Source: DAOTTW01 sp034437615
GTDB taxonomy: Bacteria > Chloroflexota > Anaerolineae > Aggregatilineales > Phototrophicaceae
Direction: 5' to 3'
Assembly: GCA_034437615.1 (NCBI GenBank)
Contig: DAOTTW010000342.1
Coordinates: forward strand, 1-20,815
DNA length: 20,815 bases
In this document: in pieces, positions 8,785 to 15,398 of the stretch
Numbering within the stretch: the stretch's first letter is position 1
Layout of the letters: every line of letters begins with the position of its first letter
The notes under the pieces: generated by a model
Database searches by the model: none
What the model saw: the letters and a program-made list of their open reading frames with translations, nothing else
What the model was told of the DNA's origin: nothing
Position numbers and translations under genes: made by a program

Positions 8785-10182
8785 GTGAAACAATACGACG
8801 CCATCGTCATCGGCACCGGACAATCTGGCCCTGCAATGGCCAGTGAACTGGTCGGTGAGGGCAAAACAGTTGCAATTGCAGAGGGCTATCGCTTCGGCGG
8901 TTCCTGCGTGAATTACGGATGTCGCCCAACCAAGACGCTGATTGCCAGCGCACATGCTGCACACATGGCCCGACGCGGCGCAGATTTCGGCGTCGAAATA
9001 GCGGATTTCAGCATCAACTGGCAGCGCGTTAAAGAGCGCGTCACGGGTATTATCACCAACACCAGCGCCGAGATAGAGCAATGGCTGCGCAGCGTGGAAA
9101 AGTTTGATGTCTACCACGTCTACGCCAGCTTTGAAGGCAAAAACGGCGCTAACTATCAGGTGCGTATGGGTGATGAGCTTGTCGAAGCACCGCTTATCTT
9201 CTTGAATACAGGCACCCGCGCCCGTCAGCCAGATGTCGAAGGCTTCGATAGCGTCAACGCGCTGGATAGCGAAGGCATGTTGCATGTCGATGAAGTGCCG
9301 CAACACCTGATGATCCTCGGCGGCAGTTATATCGGCCTGGAGATGGGGCAGGCGTTCCGGCGCTTCGGCAGTGAGGTCACCATCATCGAAACCTCGGATT
9401 GTGTGATCCACCGCGAAGAGCAAGCTATTCAAGAGGAGATGGACCGCATCCTAGAAGCAGAGGGCGTCAGCGTCTACACCAATAGCCGCCTGTTCAAAGC
9501 CGAACCGACTGCTGATGGAGGCATTCGTCTGTACATCCACGATAACGTGAGCGATCAGGACATCACGCTTGAAGGCTCGCACTGGCTGAACGCTATCGGG
9601 CGCGTGCCGAATACGGACATGCTGAACCTGGGATCGGTCGGCGTGGAGACGGATCAGCGCGGTTACGTGGTGGTGGATGATTACCTGCAAACGACGGCAC
9701 CGGGCATCTATGCGTTGGGTGACATCAACAAAAAAGGCGCATTCACGCATACCTCGTACCATGATTACGAGATTGTGCGTGACAACCTGCTGCATGGCCG
9801 TGATCGCAAGGTCAGCGACCGCATTATGGCCTACGCGCTGTATACCGACCCGCCGTTGGGCCGCGTGGGTATGACGGAAGCAGAAGCGCGGCGTGCGGGC
9901 AAAAATTATTTGGTCAGCAGCAAGCCCATGAGCAGCGTCGGGCGTGCCGTTGAGCAGGACGAGACCGACGGCCTGATGAAAATCATTGTGGACGCCGATA
10001 CAGAGCAATTTCTAGGTGCGTCGATCCTCGGTTTTCATGGTGATGACGTGATTCAAGCCATCAGCTATTACATGGCGACAGGCGCAGGCTATAGGACGAT
10101 GATGGAGGCGTTGCCCATCCACCCGACCATTGCGGAGTTCCTGCCGACGCTGTTGGGTGAGCTAGCACCACCAGCAAAATAA
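8785..10182 (+). CDS. FAD-dependent pyridine nucleotide-disulfide oxidoreductase, mercuric-reductase-like
   Basis: A 465-residue cytoplasmic flavoprotein of the class I disulfide reductase family. The FAD-binding GTGQSG is at residues 10-15. The redox-active pair Cys41/Cys46 lies in GGSCVNYGCRPTKT. The NAD(P)H-binding domain starts at LMILGGSYIGLEMG. GRVPNTD and a second FAD site (TTAPGIYALGDI) follow. The C-terminal dimer domain carries the catalytic His446-Glu451 pair in HPTIAEFLP. The protein lacks both the N-terminal metal-binding domain and the C-terminal vicinal cysteines that true mercuric reductases need, so mercury reduction is unlikely and the substrate is unknown. GTG 8785 is supported by CAGGAG eight bases upstream. 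A 141-base gap separates it from the glycosyltransferase, so it probably has its own promoter, although no strong -35/-10 pair was found. No mer genes lie nearby. Confidence 0.88.
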   Translation: MKQYDAIVIGTGQSGPAMASELVGEGKTVAIAEGYRFGGSCVNYGCRPTKTLIASAHAAHMARRGADFGVEIADFSINWQRVKERVTGIITNTSAEIEQWLRSVEKFDVYHVYASFEGKNGANYQVRMGDELVEAPLIFLNTGTRARQPDVEGFDSVNALDSEGMLHVDEVPQHLMILGGSYIGLEMGQAFRRFGSEVTIIETSDCVIHREEQAIQEEMDRILEAEGVSVYTNSRLFKAEPTADGGIRLYIHDNVSDQDITLEGSHWLNAIGRVPNTDMLNLGSVGVETDQRGYVVVDDYLQTTAPGIYALGDINKKGAFTHTSYHDYEIVRDNLLHGRDRKVSDRIMAYALYTDPPLGRVGMTEAEARRAGKNYLVSSKPMSSVGRAVEQDETDGLMKIIVDADTEQFLGASILGFHGDDVIQAISYYMATGAGYRTMMEALPIHPTIAEFLPTLLGELAPPAK

Positions 10183-10227
10183 CGTAACCGATCAAGCAGC
10201 GGCGGCGAGGGCTGGTCATTGGTTACG
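10183..10227. terminator. Hairpin between convergent genes, possible bidirectional terminator
   Basis: CGTAACC at 10183-10189, directly after the oxidoreductase stop, is an exact reverse complement of GGTTACG at 10221-10227, inside the last codons of the opposing gene. A few further pairs are possible beyond one mismatch. The loop is long (31 bases) and there is no T-run on either side. The position between converging genes favours a terminator role, but the structure alone is weak. Confidence 0.35.
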
Positions 10228-11625
10228 CGAGCGTGCCAGATTCTCGAATAAGACTTCGGCGCGGATGCCCGCTTCAATGGCCAATGCCGCTTGCTCTGGT
10301 TTCAGGCGTTCCCCGTCGATAACGCCGAGGATCGCGCCGCGAATATGCGATGCATTCAGATATTCCATCATGCGCGGGTAGGCGGTGCTGCTGCCAAGCC
10401 GCCCCGCAGCATCGACACTGGCCAGAATAGACTCGATTTTCGATGGCTCGTACAACTCTGCAATGGGCCGCTGCATTTCGACGCCGATGTTTAGCTCGCT
10501 CCATTGCTCATGAAAGCTATCGTCCTCTGGTGTTACGCCGTAGCGCAATGGTATGCGTACCTCCGGTTGCAGGTTCACCCAATCAATGTATTCCTGCTCC
10601 ACGAAATAGCGCATAAAATCATGGGCAGCATCGCTAGAACCCCAGTAAATCCCCAGCACTTGCATATCGTAGCGTGCACGAGACGCTTCGCTCTCCGTGT
10701 TGTTGATATATGTGATTGTACCGGTGTTATCCGGGAGGAAGTTAGGATTCTGCTCGGTGCATTCGGGGCAAGTCGGCATGTAACGCTCTTGCAGGCCCGC
10801 TATTTCATCAATGATCGACAGTGGCCACATAATCATCGCACACGCGCCGGATAGATAGCCGTTGCGCACATCGTCCGCCGTCCAGGATGCGCCCGTTTGC
10901 CCGGTTTCGCGGATGAGGTCCGCATACAACGCCAGCGCTTCGGCATAAGCCGGGGTAGCGACGGTGAGTTTACCTTCTGCATCGACAAAGCGCACCCCGT
11001 TGGCCAGCGCGAGTTCCTCCAGGATCATGTTAATCAGTAACTCGTTGCGCTGCGTCGGCCCACAAAAGCCGAAGCGCCCGTTATCCGGGTCGTGCAGCGT
11101 TTGTGCCGCGTCGCGGATGCGCTCGAAGTTATCCGGGGCTGGCAGGTCGCTTGCATCGAACCAATCCGCCCGGAATAGCAGCGCCAACGGCTCACCATAA
11201 AGCGGCAACGCCATGTAGCGGCCCTCTTGATCGCGCAGCAGCCGTAAGGCGTTCGCGCTAAAGGTATCCGCGCCAAGTTCCTCGATTAGCTCTGTTGTGA
11301 AGGCCGTATCGAAAATCTGATTTTGGTTAAAGCGGTAGGTGATTTCTAGCGGGTGGATGAGCAAATCAGGCGGTGTGCCTGCTGCAACGGCCAGGTCCAT
11401 CATTTGCTCCATCATCACCGTGTCCATCACGACGAATTCTATGTTGGCTTGTGGGTTCTGTTCAGCGAATGCCCCCAGCAGCGTTTGCTGGCGCTGCACC
11501 AGGGCAGGGCTGAAATCAACGGACCAAACGACAACATCCTGTATTGTTTCTTCTGTCTGGCCCTGTACAGCCAGCACCAACAGCAGAAGCGCCGTCATAC
11601 AACCGACAATGCGATACGCCATCAT
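10216..11625 (-). CDS. ABC transporter extracellular solute-binding protein (family 1, sugar-type), orphan
   Basis: A 469-residue secreted protein. The N-terminus MMAYRIVGCMTALLLLVLAV is a signal peptide with no lipobox cysteine after the hydrophobic core. The mature part shows the family 1 layout: VVVWSVDFSPALVQRQQTLLGAF, then FVVMDTVMMEQMMDLAVAAG followed by TPPDLLIHP, a ligand-lobe segment LPLYGEPLALLFRADWF, and SGACAMIMWP, where other members have a GxxAM motif. This resembles MalE-type carbohydrate-binding proteins, but the ligand is unknown. ATG 11625 has AAAGGA six bases upstream. The longer in-frame start at 11736 would run through the intergenic repeat and spoil the signal peptide. 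Cysteines in TCPECTEQ and FGFCGP could form disulfides. No permease or ATPase lies next to it. The neighbour downstream converges and the one upstream diverges, so it is transcribed alone. Confidence 0.85.
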   Translation of the reverse strand: MMAYRIVGCMTALLLLVLAVQGQTEETIQDVVVWSVDFSPALVQRQQTLLGAFAEQNPQANIEFVVMDTVMMEQMMDLAVAAGTPPDLLIHPLEITYRFNQNQIFDTAFTTELIEELGADTFSANALRLLRDQEGRYMALPLYGEPLALLFRADWFDASDLPAPDNFERIRDAAQTLHDPDNGRFGFCGPTQRNELLINMILEELALANGVRFVDAEGKLTVATPAYAEALALYADLIRETGQTGASWTADDVRNGYLSGACAMIMWPLSIIDEIAGLQERYMPTCPECTEQNPNFLPDNTGTITYINNTESEASRARYDMQVLGIYWGSSDAAHDFMRYFVEQEYIDWVNLQPEVRIPLRYGVTPEDDSFHEQWSELNIGVEMQRPIAELYEPSKIESILASVDAAGRLGSSTAYPRMMEYLNASHIRGAILGVIDGERLKPEQAALAIEAGIRAEVLFENLARSRNQ

Positions 11626-11633
11626 TGACCGTC

Positions 11634-11657
11634 CTTTGATTGCATCTTTGATTGCAC
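11634..11657 (-). repeat. 12-bp tandem duplication in the leader of the solute-binding protein
   Basis: CTTTGATTGCAT (11634-11645) is repeated as CTTTGATTGCAC (11646-11657) on the plus strand, differing only at the last base. On the transcribed strand the proximal copy runs into the ribosome site AAAGGA. A recent slippage event or a doubled binding site could explain it. Confidence 0.75.
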
Positions 11658-11725
11658 CCGTTATTTGTGCATTTATCCAGTACGGTAGCAGCACACAAGA
11701 GCCTGGTCGTGCGTTTTCTCGTGGC

Positions 11726-11852
11726 AGACGCAGCAAGCCGCGTCCCTACGTGACCATCTTGGGCCGTAGGGACACCCTGAAGGGTACCCCGTCGCGTATA
11801 ATGCGGCTGCGCCGCCCCGGACGCCAAGAATGGCATCCCTACTCGACAGTAG
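11726..11852. repeat. Cluster of five hairpins, REP/MITE-like intergenic element
   Basis: Five adjacent inverted repeats are visible. GACGCAGC pairs with GCCGCGTC (11727-11744, one G-U type mismatch). GTCCCTACG (11742-11750) pairs with CGTAGGGAC (11765-11773). ACCCT (11774-11778) pairs with AGGGT (11781-11785). GCGGC (11803-11807) pairs with GCCGC (11811-11815). CTACT (11839-11843) pairs with AGTAG (11848-11852). A GCC/GGC pairing at 11823-11834 adds another small stem. The composition differs from the flanks. Sequences of this look (CGTAGGGACG, GCATCCCTAC) resemble repeats I associate with large bacterial genomes, but copy number cannot be checked here. There is no ORF or transposase inside. 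Confidence 0.55.
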
Positions 11853-11926
11853 TTTATCACAACTATCACAAAGCGATGCAAGCTGTTGCGGGCAAAACAC
11901 TCTTGCTGTATGCTTCGTGTATGCAA

Positions 11927-11948
11927 AACACCGTAATGATCGGGTGTT
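11927..11948 (+). promoter_or_regulatory. Dyad upstream of the pentapeptide lipoprotein, possible operator
   Basis: AACACC (11927-11932) is an exact reverse complement of GGTGTT (11943-11948), with ten bases between them. It lies about 40 bases before the GTG start, where a regulator site or leader hairpin could sit. No regulator gene is adjacent, and a chance six-base dyad is quite possible. Confidence 0.25.
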
Positions 11949-11990
11949 ATTCGCTGATTTAATAATTCAACTTTCTGAGAGGGTAGGGCT

Positions 11991-13076
11991 GTGCTTGAGG
12001 GTTTAAAAGCGTTTGGGCGCTTGATAGCGCTGTCGCTGCTGATCTGGCTGGCCGCAGCCTGTTCGCAGCTTGGGCCAGGTTGCCCGCCGGATTGTGCTGA
12101 ACTTAATCTGCGACAACCATCATTGGTAGGTGTGGATTTGCGCGGGGCAAATTTTTCCGGTGCGACCTTGATTTCGGCAGATTTGAGCAATGCGGATTTG
12201 CGCGACGCCGATTTCTCCGGCGCGAACCTGATCGGCTCACGCTTAGTCGGTGCGGATTTGCGCGATGTCAACTTCAACGGGGTTAATCTGGTTAATGCGA
12301 ACCTGAGCGGCGTCCGACTGGATGGCGCAAATTTAACGGGCGCGAACCTGACTAGCGCGACGTTGACCCGCGTCGATCTGACAGAGGTCGTGTTGGATGC
12401 GATTGTGCTGACCGAGGCGCGTTTAATCGGTGTGGATCTGCGAAATGCGGACCTGCGCGGCGTGCGGCTTGAACGGGCTGATTTGCGCGGTGCCGATCTG
12501 ACGGGGGCTAACCTGGCCGGGGCCACGCTAACCGGCAGCGCGACGGTGACGACGGATTTGCGCGGTGCGGCGTTGCTGGATGCGCGTATTGTCGGCGCGG
12601 AACTCTCCAATGTGGATATTTCTGGTACGGACGCCCGTAATGCACAGTTGTTAGGCGCGACGTTGAACAACATCAACTTCAGTGGGGCCGATTTGCGCGG
12701 TGCTGACCTGAGCAATAGCTCAGCAACCAATATCGACCTGACCGGGGCCACACTCAGCAACGCCAACTTCGTCAATGCCAAGATCGGCAATGTGCTGCTT
12801 AATGGGGCGCAATTGCTGGGTACGAATATGGATCAGACGGACATTTTGCGTCTGGTGCCGTTTGCTGGTCGCGCTGATGATAACCCCGTGCAGACGTTCG
12901 TTGTACAGGGGGCGCAATACAACGATGAAACCGTATGGCCCACAGGTTATGTGCCACCTGTAAGCGCTGTTTTCATCTTCTTCGAGGAGGAAGACAGCCC
13001 GGTGCCAGAGCTACCCGACGGCGACGAAGAGCGTGATGAGGGCAGCGACAATAGCACAGGCTCAGCACTTCAGTAA
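11991..13076 (+). CDS. Pentapeptide-repeat lipoprotein
   Basis: A 361-residue protein. The N-terminus has basic residues, a hydrophobic run (LIALSLLIWL) and LAAAC, so Cys24 is a probable lipidation site, although Ala at -3 is not ideal. A CPPDC pair follows (residues 31-35). From about residue 38 to 285 it is an almost unbroken array of roughly 48-50 A(D/N)LXX pentapeptides (for example LRGANFSGATLISADL), which should fold as a right-handed quadrilateral beta-helix of about 12 coils. After the array comes YNDETVWPTGY, a motif found at the end of many such proteins, then an acidic tail (EEEDSPVPELPDGDEERDEG). GTG 11991 follows GAGAGGG with good spacing. It is probably anchored on the outer face of the membrane. 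Function is unknown. DNA-gyrase mimicry, as in MfpA/Qnr, is unlikely for an exported protein. Confidence 0.85.
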   Translation: MLEGLKAFGRLIALSLLIWLAAACSQLGPGCPPDCAELNLRQPSLVGVDLRGANFSGATLISADLSNADLRDADFSGANLIGSRLVGADLRDVNFNGVNLVNANLSGVRLDGANLTGANLTSATLTRVDLTEVVLDAIVLTEARLIGVDLRNADLRGVRLERADLRGADLTGANLAGATLTGSATVTTDLRGAALLDARIVGAELSNVDISGTDARNAQLLGATLNNINFSGADLRGADLSNSSATNIDLTGATLSNANFVNAKIGNVLLNGAQLLGTNMDQTDILRLVPFAGRADDNPVQTFVVQGAQYNDETVWPTGYVPPVSAVFIFFEEEDSPVPELPDGDEERDEGSDNSTGSALQ

Positions 13077-13279
13077 ATGGCTGATACAGCAGAATGGGCG
13101 CGGTTTTTGGCATTGCAAATAATCATCTCCTTCGATACGCTATGGGCACTGAAGCGTTACGCGTAATTTCTGAAGGACTATAGCGTAAGACTGGTGTAAT
13201 TATTCAACAGATCGCTGTAAGCCGTCGCTTTGGTTCGTGCTAATGACAGACTAAATAGCCATAACCCCGGAGAATACTT
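13077..13279. other. Intergenic region with the perfect palindrome TTACGCGTAA
   Basis: This gap precedes the P-type ATPase gene and should hold its promoter. A perfect 10-bp palindrome, TTACGCGTAA, lies at 13157-13166. Weak -10-like sequences, TATAGC at 13179-13184 and TAATTA at 13197-13202, lie downstream without a convincing -35. The palindrome could be an operator. No terminator hairpin with a T-run follows the lipoprotein gene. Confidence 0.35.
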
Positions 13280-15349
13280 ATGCTCGCTGAGCGCCCGACA
13301 CCGCAGGATTCAGCTACGCCTACAGGTGGGATCGCACCAACGGAAAAGGGGCAATCGACGCTCCCACCAGGTCGGCGGTTCGGCTTATTACGCCGAAAAC
13401 CGCTTGTAAACATCCTGAGCGAAACGGCCAAGCCAAGCGGACCACCGGACCGCACAAACGACGTTCGCGTGTCGATGGCGGCGGTGGGCATCGCAACGGC
13501 TGCGTTACTTGTGCCACCATTGGGCATCGCGACGGTGCCGCTACTGCTTTATAGCTCACGCGGCATCTTGAAATTCGGCGTCAAATCCTTCCTGGATGGT
13601 CGCCCGAATACCTCGACGCTGGTGGCAGTCGTCGTGCTGGCGGCATTGGTCACGCAGTATTATTTATTCGCAGCGATTGCCGCAGTCGTTTCGCAATACT
13701 CTTACATCGTCTCTGACCGCGTGAAGTCCTCTGCGCGCAGCGGCATGATCGACATCTTCAGCCAGCGCCCGAAAACGGTGTGGATACCCTATAGCGATGG
13801 TGAATCCGGCGAGCCGACTGCGGTTGAAGTGCCGATTGAAACAGTGCAAGAGGGTGATCTGGTGGTTGTGCATACGGGTGAGGTCATCCCGATTGATGGC
13901 GTCGTTGTCGAGGGGCTGGCGTCAGTCGATCAACATATCCTGACGGGCGAGGCGCAACCCGCCGATAAAGATGCGGGCGATGGTGTGTTTGCCTCTACGG
14001 TGGTGATGTCCGGCAAGATCGTCATCCGCGTAGATAAGACCGGGGACGCCACGACTGTCGCGCAAATTGGCCGCATCCTCAGCCGCACGCTGGAATTCAA
14101 GGCTGACCGACAGCTTAAAGCCGACGACTGGGCCAATTCAACCGTCATTCCCACGATGTTTTTATCTGCTGCCATGTTGCCGGTCCTCGGTGTGGCTGGC
14201 GGTATGGCCGTCATCAATTCGCATTACAAGAAGCGCATGTCGTTGGCTGCGCCTATCAGCATCCTGAATTATTTCCGCATCCTCTCGGACCAATACATTC
14301 TGGTCAAGGATGGGCGCACGCTGGATGCCATCGCAGAGGTAGACACGGTGGTATTCGATAAGACAGGCACGTTAACTGTTGCACAGCCCACTGTCGGCAC
14401 GATCTATACTTACGGCGATGCCGATGAAAATACGGTGCTGGCGCTGGCGGCCACAGCCGAGGACAAGCAGACCCACCCGATTGCGCTGGCGATTCTGGAA
14501 GAAGCTGAACAGCGTCAGCTTAAGCTGATGCCACCGGAAGACGCCGCGTATCAGGTCGGTTATGGCTTGACGGTGCGTGTGCAAGGCGTGGCGGTGCGCG
14601 TGGGTAGCTTGCGCTTCATGGAAAACGAGCACTTGCAGGTGCCGGACGCCCTGCAAGCACAGCAAGATGTCAGCCATGAAGCCGGGCATTCGCTAGTGGT
14701 GGTGGCGCGTGATGCACAGATCATTGGCGCGATTGAACTAGTGCCGACGATCCGGCCCGAAGCGCCCGCCATTGTGAATTGGCTGAAGCAGAACGGCATC
14801 AAAGAGACGTATATCATCTCCGGCGATCATACGACACCGACGGCCAAGCTCGCGGCACAACTCGGCATCGACCACTACTTCGCAGAGGTGCTGCCGCAAG
14901 ACAAAGCGGCTATCATCGAGCAACTGCAAGCAAGCGGGCGCATGGTCGCTTACATTGGTGATGGCATCAACGATTCGATTGCGCTGAAGCAAGCCGCCGT
15001 GTCAATTTCGATCAGTGGGGCGTCGGCTATCGCGGTTGATACCGCGCAGGTGATCCTGATGCGCGAAGACCTGCAAGCCCTCACTGCGCTGTTTGCATAT
15101 GGCCGCGAATACGACCAGAACTTGCGCAATATGTTTCGCTACATGATGATTACACCGATGCTGGTCAGTCTGGCCTTTTTGCCGTTTCCTGGGATTAACC
15201 TGTGGGTCTCGCTGATTGCGACGGTCTACAGCTTATCGGGTAGCGTGGCGTATGCTATGATCCCGATGTGGCGCTACCAATGGCAGCAAAAGCGTGCACT
15301 CGGCGCTGGCGACACCGAGGCGGAGCCGATGCACCAACTAACGAGCTAA
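13280..15349 (+). CDS. P1B-like P-type ATPase lacking the CPx metal-binding motif
   Basis: A 689-residue cation-pump-like membrane protein. The catalytic machinery is intact: LTGEAQP in the actuator domain (TGE 222-224), the phosphorylation site DKTGTLT at Asp360, an N-domain His-Pro (399-400 in DKQTHPIALA) and GYGLTV, and GDGIND (560-565) as the Mg2+ site. This set is of the heavy-metal (P1B) type. There is no N-terminal HMA domain. Where P1B pumps have CPC or a variant in the membrane segment about 43 residues before the phospho-Asp, this protein reads HYKKRMSLAAP, with no Cys. About eight membrane segments are visible (residues 62-95, 112-142, 288-335, 617-662). The ~60-residue N-terminus is Pro/Thr-rich. 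CGGAGA precedes ATG 13280. The substrate is unknown. The peptide-importer gene starts 49 bases downstream on the same strand. Confidence 0.85.
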   Translation: MLAERPTPQDSATPTGGIAPTEKGQSTLPPGRRFGLLRRKPLVNILSETAKPSGPPDRTNDVRVSMAAVGIATAALLVPPLGIATVPLLLYSSRGILKFGVKSFLDGRPNTSTLVAVVVLAALVTQYYLFAAIAAVVSQYSYIVSDRVKSSARSGMIDIFSQRPKTVWIPYSDGESGEPTAVEVPIETVQEGDLVVVHTGEVIPIDGVVVEGLASVDQHILTGEAQPADKDAGDGVFASTVVMSGKIVIRVDKTGDATTVAQIGRILSRTLEFKADRQLKADDWANSTVIPTMFLSAAMLPVLGVAGGMAVINSHYKKRMSLAAPISILNYFRILSDQYILVKDGRTLDAIAEVDTVVFDKTGTLTVAQPTVGTIYTYGDADENTVLALAATAEDKQTHPIALAILEEAEQRQLKLMPPEDAAYQVGYGLTVRVQGVAVRVGSLRFMENEHLQVPDALQAQQDVSHEAGHSLVVVARDAQIIGAIELVPTIRPEAPAIVNWLKQNGIKETYIISGDHTTPTAKLAAQLGIDHYFAEVLPQDKAAIIEQLQASGRMVAYIGDGINDSIALKQAAVSISISGASAIAVDTAQVILMREDLQALTALFAYGREYDQNLRNMFRYMMITPMLVSLAFLPFPGINLWVSLIATVYSLSGSVAYAMIPMWRYQWQQKRALGAGDTEAEPMHQLTS

Positions 15350-15398
15350 TGCTCGATCTAATATCAACCGCACACACAAAGGAACGAGGTGATCTACA

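Larger units (their letters stand above)
11626..11990. other. 365-base divergent intergenic region
   Basis: It separates the minus-strand solute-binding protein from the plus-strand pentapeptide lipoprotein, so both promoters should lie here. It contains a 12-bp tandem duplication next to the binding-protein start, a hairpin cluster in the middle, and a dyad before the lipoprotein start. An AT-rich stretch at 11958-11969 (containing TAATAAT) could be a -10 region for the lipoprotein, with no clear -35. No gene is supported in this stretch. Confidence 0.5.

Noticed and set aside
8755..9432. A 225-codon minus-strand open frame inside the oxidoreductase gene
   Set aside because: The plus-strand frame has full family motifs. 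The antisense frame is a codon-bias shadow with no ribosome site or recognisable domain.
8785..10182. Calling this gene merA (mercuric reductase)
   Set aside because: The C-terminal vicinal cysteines, the N-terminal metal-binding domain and other mer genes are missing.
11797..11802. Perfect TATAAT within the hairpin cluster as a promoter
   Set aside because: No acceptable -35 or extended -10 lies at the right spacing, so it was mentioned but not annotated.
11516..12790. A 424-codon minus-strand open frame opposite the pentapeptide gene
   Set aside because: It is the antisense of the periodic pentapeptide array, low in complexity (Ala/Pro/Ser/Arg-rich), and overlaps the signal-peptide region of the solute-binding protein out of frame. 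It has no family features.
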